A stretch of 38,202 nucleotides of DNA from an uncultured Roseiflexus sp. (GTDB taxonomy: Bacteria > Chloroflexota > Chloroflexia > Chloroflexales > Roseiflexaceae), in contig CALGYB010000145.1 in assembly GCA_937935075.1 (NCBI GenBank), positions 1-38,202 on the forward strand. The letters are read 5' to 3'. A program made the translations under genes and the position numbers. Shown here piece by piece: positions 1 through 7,563 of the stretch. Under the pieces are notes generated by a model. That model did not search any database. It was not told the origin of the DNA and saw only the letters and a list, made by a program, of their open reading frames with translations. Numbering within the stretch: the stretch's first letter is position 1; each line of letters starts with the position of its first letter.

Positions 1-59
1 ACGCGGCAGCGCCGATGGTACTGGCGGGACGCCCGCCGGGAGAGTAGGTCCGTGCGCCG
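1..59 (+). rRNA. rrf: 5S ribosomal RNA, 3' part
   Basis: The first 59 bases match the 3' half of bacterial 5S rRNA: the GCCGATGGTACTG segment, a GC-rich hairpin, then the conserved GGGAGAGTAGGTC block and a closing strand. The 5' half lies outside the window. It is followed after about 7 bases by a tRNA and a terminator, which suggests the end of an rRNA operon. The exact 3' end is uncertain by a few bases. Confidence 0.85.
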
Positions 60-65
60 AATCAA

Positions 66-140
66 CGCGGCGTGGAGCAGTGGCAGCTCGTCGGGCTCAT
101 AACCCGAAGGTCGGTGGTTCGAATCCACCCGCCGCTACCA
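66..140 (+). tRNA. Initiator tRNA-fMet (anticodon CAT)
   Basis: A full cloverleaf can be drawn with the CCA end encoded (138-140). The acceptor stem pairs 67-72 with 130-135 and the anticodon CAT is at 98-100. The anticodon stem ends in three consecutive G-C pairs (93-95 with 103-105), and the D stem has an A-T pair (76 with 88). The first acceptor position is unpaired (C66 against T136). The three G-C pairs and the unpaired first position are hallmarks of initiator tRNA rather than elongator Met. It lies directly behind 5S rRNA and is probably processed from the rRNA transcript. Confidence 0.95.
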
Positions 141-145
141 CGCAG

Positions 146-183
146 AACAGGCGGTTTCCAATTTGGAAACCGCCTGTTTTTTT
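146..183 (+). terminator. Intrinsic terminator of the rRNA-tRNA operon
   Basis: A perfect 14-bp stem (146-159 with 165-178) around a five-base loop is followed by a run of T up to 183. This is a textbook Rho-independent terminator and ends the rRNA/tRNA-fMet transcript. Confidence 0.93.
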
Positions 184-319
184 GCTTTTGCGTTGCGCTC
201 TGTTTTGAGCGGCGGCTTTCGTTCGATTTGAGCGCCAATTGTCAGAAGGCGACGTTGCCGCTTGTCTGCTTCGAGGGTGCGTCGCCCTGCCGACGCAACA
301 ACTACGGCTGCGCAACATG

Positions 320-375
320 TGAACAGTTTTCCATGTTCCTGTCTGTTCAGGAATGGGGGGCGGACGTGGTACAAT
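320..375 (+). promoter_or_regulatory. Possible promoter and dyad upstream of cofE
   Basis: The 271 bases between the terminator and cofE hold no convincing gene. Near the end of the gap is a dyad, TGAACAG (320-326) and CTGTTCA (343-349), overlapping a second one, TTCCTG (336-341) and CAGGAA (348-353). A TACAAT hexamer follows at 370-375. No good -35 hexamer is visible, so the promoter call is weak; the dyad could be a regulator site. Confidence 0.3.
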
Positions 376-454
376 GACTGGCGCTCCGTTTCTCGCGCTT
401 CTCGCTGGAGGCCAGGGTTGTAGACTCTGGTCCGGCGTATGAGGACGTTGTTCG

Positions 455-1213
455 ATGAACGATGGTATTATCTGCATTATTCCAATACGTGGCATCGGCG
501 ATGTGCAACCTGGCGATGATCTCGCTGATGTTCTCGTCGATGCGCTGAAACGTAATGAGATAGCGCTTGAAAACGGCGATGTGCTGGTTGTGACGCAGAA
601 GGTTGTGTCCAAGGCGGAAGGGCGCCTGGTAAACCTGGAAACGATTGAGCCGTCGCACATGGCGCGTATGGCGGCATTGCAAGGACGAAAAGATGCTGCG
701 TACTACGAGGTGGTGCTGCGTGAAAGTCGGCGGATTGTCAGGATGGATCGCGGTGTTCTGATTACCGAAACTCATCATGGGTTCATCTGCGCCAACGCTG
801 GCGTCGATGAGTCGAATGTAGCCGATGAGCGTTTTGTGACGTTGCTCCCCGTCGATCCCGATGCTTCGGCAATGCGCCTGCGCCTGGCGCTGCGTGAACG
901 TTGCCAGGCTGATGTGGCGGTCATTATTTCGGATACCTTTGGGCGACCGTGGCGCGAAGGACAAGTGAATGTGGCAATCGGCGCCGCCGGTCTCGCACCA
1001 CTGGCTGACTATGTCGGGAAGCAAGATCCATATGGCTATACCATGCATGCCAGCGTGATTGCCGTAGCAGATGAATTGGCTTCGGCTGCGGAACTGGTTA
1101 TGGGCAAAGTGGATCGGATTCCCGCTGCGGTGGTGCGCGGGTATTCAGTGGCGCCCTCCGATGATGGCGCGCGTGTCTTAATCCGGGCGCCGGAACGCGA
1201 TCTGTTCCGTTGA
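455..1213 (+). CDS. cofE: Coenzyme F420-0:L-glutamate ligase
   Basis: The product, 252 residues, adds glutamates to F420-0 using GTP, the last stage of coenzyme F420 synthesis in the cytoplasm. The sequence matches the CofE/FbiB N-terminal family: an IPIRGIGDVQPGDDL start, VVTQKVVSKAEG near residue 48, and ISDTFGRPWREGQVNVAIG near residue 158, which carries metal and nucleotide contacts in the family. It has normal length for stand-alone CofE. In actinobacteria this domain is fused to a nitroreductase domain (FbiB); here that partner is the separate next gene. The ATG at 455 has a GAGGA about nine bases upstream. It is first in a co-directional F420 cluster. Confidence 0.93.
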   Translation: MNDGIICIIPIRGIGDVQPGDDLADVLVDALKRNEIALENGDVLVVTQKVVSKAEGRLVNLETIEPSHMARMAALQGRKDAAYYEVVLRESRRIVRMDRGVLITETHHGFICANAGVDESNVADERFVTLLPVDPDASAMRLRLALRERCQADVAVIISDTFGRPWREGQVNVAIGAAGLAPLADYVGKQDPYGYTMHASVIAVADELASAAELVMGKVDRIPAAVVRGYSVAPSDDGARVLIRAPERDLFR

Positions 1214-1247
1214 TGGATGCAGAAAGACCGCAGGAGCGCCAGAGTTC

Positions 1248-1880
1248 ATGATGACCACTGAAACGAATCGTCTGTCACTCTCGCTGGCGGAAATTATCCG
1301 TGGCCGGCGCTCGGTGCGTCGCCTGTCGGATCGTCCTGTTGCGCGGGAGCATATCCTGGCGATGCTCGAAGCGGCCCGTTGGGCGCCTTCGCCACACGGC
1401 CGGCAGCCATGGCGGTTTGTGGTTTTGACCCGCGCGGAAGTCAAATGCACGCTTGCGGAGGCCATGGGCAATGAATGGCGCCGCCAGCTTGCACTTGATG
1501 GTCAGGACGCTGCGACGATCGACTTGCGTGCGCGCAAGTCATATGAACGGATTACGAGCGCCCCTGTGGTTATTCTGCCGTGTCTGTATACGGTCGATCT
1601 CGATGCCTACCCCGATGCTGTGCGCCACGCTGCCGAAGTGACCATGGCAGTGCAAAGCCTCGGCTGTGCTGTTCAGAATATGCTGCTCACTGCGTATGCG
1701 CTTGGGCTGGACTGCGGGTGGATGTGCGCCCCATTGTTTTGCCCGGAAATTGTCACGGCGGCGCTCGACCTGGATCCGGCGCTGATACCCCATGCCTTGA
1801 TTACAGTGGGGTATGCCGCTGCCGAACCGGTCCGCCGGGAGCGATTGCCGCTCGAGGCATTGATCGTTCGCTTCGATTGA
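1248..1880 (+). CDS. Nitroreductase-family protein, FbiB C-terminal-like (likely dehydro-F420-0 reductase)
   Basis: This 210-residue protein belongs to the FMN-dependent nitroreductase fold. It starts with IIRGRRSVRRLSDRPV and AARWAPSPHGRQPWRFVVL, the FMN-phosphate contact region, and has AVQNMLLTAYALGLDCGWM near residue 140. It sits 34 bases after cofE and 18 before cofD. In mycobacterial FbiB the equivalent C-terminal domain reduces dehydro-F420-0, the product formed when phosphoenolpyruvate is the starting substrate. Position and family support the same job here, but activity is inferred. A general nitroreductase is the alternative. The ATG at 1248 is followed directly by another ATG; CAGGAG lies roughly 10-15 bases upstream. 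Confidence 0.85.
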   Translation: MMTTETNRLSLSLAEIIRGRRSVRRLSDRPVAREHILAMLEAARWAPSPHGRQPWRFVVLTRAEVKCTLAEAMGNEWRRQLALDGQDAATIDLRARKSYERITSAPVVILPCLYTVDLDAYPDAVRHAAEVTMAVQSLGCAVQNMLLTAYALGLDCGWMCAPLFCPEIVTAALDLDPALIPHALITVGYAAAEPVRRERLPLEALIVRFD

Positions 1881-1898
1881 CCCGGATGGAGCCGTTGT

Positions 1899-2846
1899 AT
1901 GATTGTCGTCCTGGCGGGCGGTGTTGGCGCCGCCCGTTTCCTCGAAGGGTTGGTGCAGGTCGTGCCGCCGGAAACCATCGTAGCTATCGTTAATACCGGC
2001 GATGATATGGTCTTCCACGGGTTGCATGTATCCCCGGATATCGATATTGTGACGTACACACTGGCCGGAATCGTCGATCCGGCGCAGGGATGGGGGATTC
2101 GTGACGATACCACGCACACATTGTCCATGCTTGCGACACTCGGCGCTGAGACCTGGTTCAAACTCGGCGATCGTGACCTGGCGACGCATATTCGCCGCAC
2201 TGAGTTGTTGCGTGCTGGATGGACTCTCTCACAGGTGACGGATGCGTTTCGCCGCGCGTTGAATGTCGGTGTGCGGGTGATGCCAATGAGCGATGATCCG
2301 GTAGCGACTGAGATCGCCACGCCGGTGGGATGGTTGCATTTTCAACAGTATCTGGTGCAGCGCCGCGCTCGTGATGAGGCGCTTGGGGTGCGTTTTGTCG
2401 GCGTCGAGCGGGCGCGTGCGGCGCCGGGAGTGCTTGAAGCGCTGCGCGCGGCTGAGACGATTGTGATCGCGCCAAGCAACCCGGTCGTCAGTATCGGCAC
2501 GATTCTGGCGGTGCCCGGCGTGCGTGACGCGATTGTGGCATCGTCGGCGCCGGTTGTGGCAGTCAGCCCGATCATTGCCGGCGCGCCGGTCAAGGGTCCG
2601 GCTGCGCCGCTGATGCGCGCCGTTGGGCTGGAGGTGTCGGTGCGCGGTGTGGCTTCCTGCTATCGTGGCGTGATCGATGTGCTCGTGATCGATCAGGCGG
2701 ATGCCGATCTGGCGAATGACCTTCGCGTGTCTGGCGTCGATGTGGCGGTGACCGACACCGTGATGCGCGGTCCTGCCGAGAAACGGCGTCTGGCTGAAGC
2801 AACGCTCGATGCTGCAAGAACCGCCAGACGGTGTCGCTCGTACTAG
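1899..2846 (+). CDS. cofD: 2-phospho-L-lactate transferase (FbiA/CofD)
   Basis: The 315-residue product transfers the phospholactyl or phosphoenolpyruvyl group from its guanosine diphosphate carrier to the deazaflavin Fo, giving F420-0 or dehydro-F420-0. Family marks are the N-terminal VVLAGGVGAARFLEGL nucleotide-binding loop, VNTGDDMVFHGLHVSPDIDI near residue 30, FKLGDRDLATHIRRTELL near residue 88, and APSNPVVSIGTILAVPG near residue 190. Length fits the family. It follows the nitroreductase gene by 18 bases, so the first three genes are probably one transcript. The last residues, rich in Arg and Ser, are not conserved in the family as far as I can judge. Confidence 0.95.
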   Translation: MIVVLAGGVGAARFLEGLVQVVPPETIVAIVNTGDDMVFHGLHVSPDIDIVTYTLAGIVDPAQGWGIRDDTTHTLSMLATLGAETWFKLGDRDLATHIRRTELLRAGWTLSQVTDAFRRALNVGVRVMPMSDDPVATEIATPVGWLHFQQYLVQRRARDEALGVRFVGVERARAAPGVLEALRAAETIVIAPSNPVVSIGTILAVPGVRDAIVASSAPVVAVSPIIAGAPVKGPAAPLMRAVGLEVSVRGVASCYRGVIDVLVIDQADADLANDLRVSGVDVAVTDTVMRGPAEKRRLAEATLDAARTARRCRSY

Positions 2847-2953
2847 TCGCTACAGTGTGGTTCATCTGCGGCGGGCGGCGTCTGGAATGGGCTTGAGACC
2901 GTAACACGGCAGCGGATTTTTATACTCATGCGCGGTCATTCATACAATACTGC

Positions 2954-3040
2954 CGGGGCGCTGCGGGCGAAAGCCCTCGCTGAGCAAGTGCAAGCCCCGT
3001 TGGGACTGCTGATGCCAGGGCGTTGTAGATTGTTACGCCT
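2954..3040 (+). other. Structured intergenic segment between cofD and cofC
   Basis: The 267-base spacer breaks the otherwise tight F420 cluster. It can fold as an outer CGGGGC/GCCCCG stem (2954-2959 with 2994-2999) around a GGGC-GAAA-GCCC hairpin (2965-2976). A second hairpin follows, GGCGT with ACGCC (3019-3023 and 3035-3039). A TACAAT hexamer at 2943-2948 just upstream could be a -10 element, but no clear -35 is seen. It may be a leader for cofC or a dispersed repeat; the sequence alone does not decide. Confidence 0.35.
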
Positions 3041-3113
3041 TGCAAATCAAGCGCTCGAACATCTTGTCTGACTGACCGCAAGTGAGTATTACCAGGCAGC
3101 ATGGGACGTCGAT

Positions 3114-3770
3114 ATGGAGATCCACGCGATTGTTCCGGTGAAAGAGTTACGCCAGGCGAAGCAACGCCTGGCGCACGCGCTCGATGCACACGAACGGCGG
3201 GAGTTGTCGCTGGCAATGCTTGGCGATGTGCTGGCGGCGCTGTCGCAATCGCCGGTTCACCGGATAACGGTGATTAGTCGGGATGTGGCAGCGTATCAAA
3301 TAGCAGCCATGTATGGCGCAGCGGTTGTTGTGGATCAGACGTCTGATCTCAACGCTGCACTTTGTCAGGCGGCTGCGGATGTGCCTGGCGCCGCCGCTCT
3401 CCTGGTGACGCCTTCAGACATCCCGCTGCTGCGCGCAGAAGACATTGCAACGCTATCGGCAACATCCGGCGTGGCGCTCACACCAGCCCATGATGGCGGA
3501 ACGAACCTGCTACTTGTCCATCCTGCACGAGGATGGACGTTCCTGTTTGGTCCTGACAGTTTTGTGCGTCATTGTGCAGAAGCCCGGCATCGTGGGTTGC
3601 CGGTGCACGTCGTGCGCATGCCGCATCTCGAGCGCGACATCGACGAGATCGATGATCTAATCTGGCTGGCGCAGCAACCCGGAACTACAGCGGCGCAACG
3701 TCTGGCGCGGGAGTTTTTTGAACGTAAAGGAGCACATCGATGGCGATTATCGGATATGCCGCAGCCTTAG
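3114..3770 (+). CDS. cofC: 2-phospho-L-lactate / phosphoenolpyruvate guanylyltransferase (CofC/FbiD)
   Basis: The 218-residue enzyme activates 2-phospholactate or phosphoenolpyruvate with GTP to supply CofD. Recognisable CofC signatures are the N-terminal IVPVKELRQAKQRLA with its conserved PVK, TPSDIPLLRAEDI near residue 103, HDGGTNLLL near residue 126 and FGPDSFVRHC near residue 144. Whether it uses phospholactate (archaeal) or PEP (as shown for mycobacterial FbiD) cannot be read directly; the neighbouring FbiB-like reductase favours PEP. The Shine-Dalgarno is weak. The 3' end overlaps the next gene by 31 bases, implying coupled translation. Confidence 0.93.
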   Translation: MEIHAIVPVKELRQAKQRLAHALDAHERRELSLAMLGDVLAALSQSPVHRITVISRDVAAYQIAAMYGAAVVVDQTSDLNAALCQAAADVPGAAALLVTPSDIPLLRAEDIATLSATSGVALTPAHDGGTNLLLVHPARGWTFLFGPDSFVRHCAEARHRGLPVHVVRMPHLERDIDEIDDLIWLAQQPGTTAAQRLAREFFERKGAHRWRLSDMPQP

Positions 3771-4729
3771 AACAGTTCCATCCGAACGATCTGCTGGCAT
3801 ACTGCCAGCTTGCCGAGCAGCACGGCTTCAGAGGGGTCATGGCGGCGGATCATTTTCAGCCGTGGGTGCCGCAACAGGGGCACAGCGCTTTTGTCTGGAG
3901 CTGGATGGCGGCGCTTGGGGCAACGACGCGCACCCTGACATTCGGTCCGGGTGTGACCTGCCCGTCGTTCCGGTACCATCCGGCGGTTGTGGCGCAAGCG
4001 GCTGCAACCCAGGCTGCAATGACTCCCGGTCGTTTCTGGCTGGGGCTGGGCAGCGGCGAGGCGCTTAATGAACGCGTTGTCGGCGGCATCTGGCCCGAGC
4101 CGCACATCCGCCTTCAGATGCTCCAGGAAGCGGTGAGCATCATCAAAAAACTGTTCACCGGCAAAGTCGCTCGCCACGATGACGGGAAATACTTCACAAT
4201 GGAGCGAGTTCGTCTTTGGACGTTGCCGCCGAACCCGCCGCCGATCTACATTGCAACGGCTGGACCGGTGACCGCAGAATGGACGGGGAGAGAGTGCGAT
4301 GGGATTATCACGCCTGGCGCCAGCCCCGACAAACTGCGCATGCTGCTGGGGAAATTCGAAGAGGGTGCGCGAAAGGCAGGCAAGGATCCTTCACGGATGC
4401 CGAAACTGTTACAGTTGCATATGTCGTGGGCGGAGACCTACGAAGAGGCAATGCAGAACGCGCTGACCGAATGGCCCAATGGCGGCATGCCCTTCCCGAA
4501 ACAGGATATTCGCAGCCCGGAAGATTTCGCCGAGATTGCGAAACTGGTGCGCCCGGAAAACTTCAAGAATCGGATGCTGATCTCACCCGATCTTGAAGAA
4601 CATCGTGCATACATTCAGCAGTTCATCGATCTGGGGTTCGATGAGATTCATGTGCACAATGTCGGACGCAATCAGGAGCAGTTCATCAAAGCGTTCAGCG
4701 AACAGGTCATGCCGCGCTTGAAAGCATAA
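3740..4729 (+). CDS. F420-dependent LLM-class oxidoreductase, FGD-like
   Basis: This 329-residue luciferase-like TIM-barrel protein closely resembles F420-dependent glucose-6-phosphate dehydrogenase. Shared motifs include ADHFQPW near residue 36 (the catalytic His/Trp region) and GLGSGEALNE near residue 101. However, the stretch around the G6P phosphate-binding lysine of mycobacterial FGD1 (Lys198) reads ITPGASPDKL here, with no lysine at the aligned place. The substrate may therefore not be glucose-6-phosphate. A strong AAAGGAG lies 8 bases before the ATG, inside the end of cofC. Its place in the F420 cluster supports F420 as the cofactor; the substrate is unknown. Confidence 0.9.
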   Translation: MAIIGYAAALEQFHPNDLLAYCQLAEQHGFRGVMAADHFQPWVPQQGHSAFVWSWMAALGATTRTLTFGPGVTCPSFRYHPAVVAQAAATQAAMTPGRFWLGLGSGEALNERVVGGIWPEPHIRLQMLQEAVSIIKKLFTGKVARHDDGKYFTMERVRLWTLPPNPPPIYIATAGPVTAEWTGRECDGIITPGASPDKLRMLLGKFEEGARKAGKDPSRMPKLLQLHMSWAETYEEAMQNALTEWPNGGMPFPKQDIRSPEDFAEIAKLVRPENFKNRMLISPDLEEHRAYIQQFIDLGFDEIHVHNVGRNQEQFIKAFSEQVMPRLKA

Positions 4730-4740
4730 TGGAGCGTCGT

Positions 4741-5157
4741 ATGAGACATCACGCCACGCTGCCGGCGGAAATTCCGGAGTCGCACCGCGATCTGCTCGAG
4801 CGACCGTTGATCATGACCCTGGCGACAACCTTGCCCGATGGCACACCGCAAGCGACGCCGGTCTGGTTTCACTTCGCAGATGGATACATCTACCTGAATA
4901 CTGCTGTCGGTCGGCTCAAAGATCGCGCAATTCGGGCGAATCCCTATGTCGCGCTGGTGGTCATCGATCCGGACGACATCTACCGGTACATTCAGATTCG
5001 CGGCCCGGTTGTCGAGGTCAATGAGGAGCAAGGGCGTGCGCATATCGACTACCTGGCACGGCGATACACCGGCGCAGAACGCTTCACATCGAATCCGCCG
5101 GATCAGCGACGGGTGCGATTCAAGATTGCACCGGAGAAGGTCAATGTGATGGGGTGA
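4741..5157 (+). CDS. PPOX-class F420-dependent oxidoreductase
   Basis: The protein (138 residues from the chosen start) has the split-barrel flavin-binding fold of the pyridoxamine 5'-phosphate oxidase superfamily, Rv1155-like subgroup. Visible marks are IMTLATTLPDGTPQATPVWFHF near the N-terminus, INLNTA-like IYLNTAVGRLKDRAIRANP, and the RFKIAPEKVNVMG end. Such proteins commonly bind F420 or FMN. The ATG at 4741 is preferred because TGGAG stands 6 bases before it; an upstream in-frame ATG at 4729 overlaps the previous stop codon and has no site of its own. It ends the F420 cluster. Substrate unknown. Confidence 0.88.
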   Translation: MRHHATLPAEIPESHRDLLERPLIMTLATTLPDGTPQATPVWFHFADGYIYLNTAVGRLKDRAIRANPYVALVVIDPDDIYRYIQIRGPVVEVNEEQGRAHIDYLARRYTGAERFTSNPPDQRRVRFKIAPEKVNVMG

Positions 5158-5186
5158 GGCGCCATGATCGGCGGCTACATTTGGGC

Positions 5187-5265
5187 GGGCATGTCGCAGA
5201 CCTGCATACGGGCGTCGGGGCAGGTCTGCGACATGCCCCTTCACGGGCAGGTCTCAGACCTGCCC
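5187..5265. repeat. Nested inverted repeats between convergent genes (possible bidirectional terminator)
   Basis: A perfect 19-base inverted repeat (5187-5205 with 5220-5238) is followed by a related 10-base palindrome (5245-5254 with 5256-5265). Both are variants of one motif, GGGCAGGTCTGAGACC. They lie between the F420 cluster (+) and the molybdenum hydroxylase gene (-), so they could stop transcription from both sides, though no T-run follows. The second palindrome includes the last sense codons and stop of the - strand gene. Confidence 0.75.
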
Positions 5266-7548
5266 CTTCTGTGAATCGTGCATCGCCCGCCACAGCGTTT
5301 CTGCACGGATCGGGATCTCGGTCACGCGCACGCCGGTAGCGTCGCGGATGGCGTTGGCGATTGCCGCAGCGCCAGCAGTAATTGGCGGCTCGCCGACGCC
5401 GCGTGCGCCGAATGGACCGTGCGGCGAGGGGTTTTCGACCAGCACCGCTTCGATGTCTGGAACCTGATCGAACGTGGGCAGGTTGTAGTCCATGAAACTG
5501 GCGGTCAGCAACTGACCGTACTCATCATACACCATTGCCTCGTACAATCCCCAGCCAATGCCCTGCACCGAACCGCCATGGATTTGACCGGCAACCATCG
5601 TCGGATTGAGGGCAAATCCGACATCCTGGATGGCGATGTACTGTTTCAGCGTCACCTGCCCGGTTTCGGGATCGACGCGCACCTTTGCCAGGTGGGCGAC
5701 AAAGCCGGGTGCATTCTCAGAAACGGCGGCGCCTCCTTCTGCAACGATTGGTCCCGGTCCACCTGCTCTGCTTTCAGCGATTGCTGCCAGTTCACCGATC
5801 GAGATCGCTTTATCGGGGAAACCCTTAACGCTCACCATCCCGTTGCGGAGTTCGAGATCGGCGGCGCTGGCTTCGAAGTGGTCTGCCGCCACATGGAACA
5901 GTTTCTCGCGCACGGCGCGGGCTGCATTCGCAACCGCCCCCGCCACGCTGTAGGTCGTCTGACTGCCGCCGGAAGGACCGGCAAATGGACCGCTGCGGGT
6001 ATCGCCTTGAATGAGTTCCACCTGTTCAGGCGGGATGTCGAGGATCTCGGCAGCCACCAGCACGAGTGAGGAGTTGACGCCGGAAATATCGACCGATCCG
6101 ACATGCACGCGCACAGTGCCATCGGTATCCACACGGCACACCGACGCAGCAGGCGACATGCCGCAGGGCCATCCGCCGATAGCGATGCCAACACCCTCGT
6201 TGGGTCCAACCTCGCGTTCCTTCCAGGCAGGATGGTCGCGCAGCCGCTCGAGCACCAGTTTCAGCCCGATATGGGGCCAGGGAGCGTTGTTGCCCATCGG
6301 ATCGCCGGTTTCGGCAGCGTTTTGCAGGCGAAATTCGAGCGGATCGCGCCCAAGCGCGCGTGCAATGTCGTCGATCGTCGATTCGATCGCAAACGTGGCA
6401 GTTGGCGCTCCGGGAGCGCGGTAAGCGCCAGCCTGCGGCTTATGCGTCAACACTTCATAACAGTCGATTTTGACATTCGGGCATTTGTAATAGCCGCCAA
6501 GCAGAATGCTGACGATTCCTCCCAGGGTGAAGGGAAAGACGCCATTATCCATTAACACGCGCGCCTGGATCGCCGTGAGCGCGCCGTCGGCGCGCGCGCC
6601 AACCTTCAGTTCGACTATCGCCGCCGGCGAGGGCGTCGTCGAGAGAAAATCTTCGGTGCGGGTCAGCACCAGGCGTACCGGACGTTTGACCGTCACGGCA
6701 ATGGCGGCGACCAGCGGGTCGATAATGCCGTACTTGGCGCCAAAACCGCCGCCAATCGTCATGGGCACAACGCGCACCTTGTGCTTCGGCAGCGACAAAA
6801 GGCGCGCCACCTCGTCACGCACGCTGAATTGCCCTTGCGTGCTGGCATAGACGGTGACGCTGCCACGGTATGGATCCGGCTCGGCGACCGACGCATGCGG
6901 CTCCAGATATCCCTGGTGAACCATCGGGGTACAGTAGACCCGTTCGATGATCACATCGGCTTCGGCGAAGCCACGTTCCACATCGCCGCGCGCGAAATGC
7001 ACCTCGTCGTGGATGTTCGAGGGCGCGCCGGTTGTTTCCTGTTCGCCTTTGTCAACCGCAGCATGGGCTGCGGTCAGGTCGGCGCCCTCTTTGGGCAGCC
7101 CTTCGGGCCAGATAACCGGCGCGTCGGGCATAGCGGCTTTGCGCACATCCACGATTGGCGGCAGCGGCTCATACTCGACCAGCACAAGGTCGGCGGCATC
7201 ACGCGCTGCCGCTTCGGTTTCACCGACGACTGCCACGACGGGTTGGCCGCGCCAGAGGACGCGATCCTTTGCCAGAACCGCGCTATGGCGTGAATTGACG
7301 GCGCGATCCCGCGTCGGCAGGTCTTCGGCGGTCAGCACGGCGACAATGCCAGGCGCTGACCGGGCAGCGTCGGCATCAATCGAGACAATCCGCGCGTGAG
7401 CATACGGACTCAGCACCAGACATGCGTGCAGCATGCCAGGAAGCGACAGGTCGCCCGCATACTTTGCGCTGCCGGTAATCTTCTCTAGGCCTTCAACCAG
7501 GCGATGCCCTTTGCCAAGGTAGCGAAACGTTGATCCATTGTGAGACAC
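5254..7548 (-). CDS. Xanthine dehydrogenase-family molybdenum-binding subunit
   Basis: A 764-residue molybdopterin cytosine dinucleotide-type hydroxylase large subunit. The N-terminal KITGSAKYAGDLSLPGMLHA domain is followed by the molybdenum-binding halves with GGGFGAKYG near residue 265, AGAYRAPGAPTATFAIES near residue 375, and the catalytic glutamate at 720 in GARGVGEPP. The form I CO dehydrogenase signature (AYxCSFR) is absent, so CO oxidation is unlikely; an aldehyde, purine or aromatic N-heterocycle substrate is plausible. No FAD or [2Fe-2S] subunit is next to it, which is unusual. Start is GTG with GAGGA upstream, 15 bases after gatC. Its last codons lie in a repeat. Confidence 0.92.
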   Translation of the reverse strand: MSHNGSTFRYLGKGHRLVEGLEKITGSAKYAGDLSLPGMLHACLVLSPYAHARIVSIDADAARSAPGIVAVLTAEDLPTRDRAVNSRHSAVLAKDRVLWRGQPVVAVVGETEAAARDAADLVLVEYEPLPPIVDVRKAAMPDAPVIWPEGLPKEGADLTAAHAAVDKGEQETTGAPSNIHDEVHFARGDVERGFAEADVIIERVYCTPMVHQGYLEPHASVAEPDPYRGSVTVYASTQGQFSVRDEVARLLSLPKHKVRVVPMTIGGGFGAKYGIIDPLVAAIAVTVKRPVRLVLTRTEDFLSTTPSPAAIVELKVGARADGALTAIQARVLMDNGVFPFTLGGIVSILLGGYYKCPNVKIDCYEVLTHKPQAGAYRAPGAPTATFAIESTIDDIARALGRDPLEFRLQNAAETGDPMGNNAPWPHIGLKLVLERLRDHPAWKEREVGPNEGVGIAIGGWPCGMSPAASVCRVDTDGTVRVHVGSVDISGVNSSLVLVAAEILDIPPEQVELIQGDTRSGPFAGPSGGSQTTYSVAGAVANAARAVREKLFHVAADHFEASAADLELRNGMVSVKGFPDKAISIGELAAIAESRAGGPGPIVAEGGAAVSENAPGFVAHLAKVRVDPETGQVTLKQYIAIQDVGFALNPTMVAGQIHGGSVQGIGWGLYEAMVYDEYGQLLTASFMDYNLPTFDQVPDIEAVLVENPSPHGPFGARGVGEPPITAGAAAIANAIRDATGVRVTEIPIRAETLWRAMHDSQKGQV

Positions 7549-7563
7549 AGGTTTCCTCGCTTC

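Noticed and set aside
97-660. 187-residue open frame on the - strand across the tRNA, terminator and cofE start
   Set aside because: It runs through a tRNA and terminator and antisense to a clear gene; composition is that of a shadow frame in GC-rich DNA.
2926-3216. 96-residue open frame on the - strand between cofD and cofC
   Set aside because: Its second half is antisense to cofC and the first half covers the hairpin region; no family similarity or ribosome site seen.
5254-7548. Carbon monoxide dehydrogenase large subunit (CoxL)
   Set aside because: The AYxCSFR active-site signature of form I enzymes is missing, and coxM and coxS are not adjacent.
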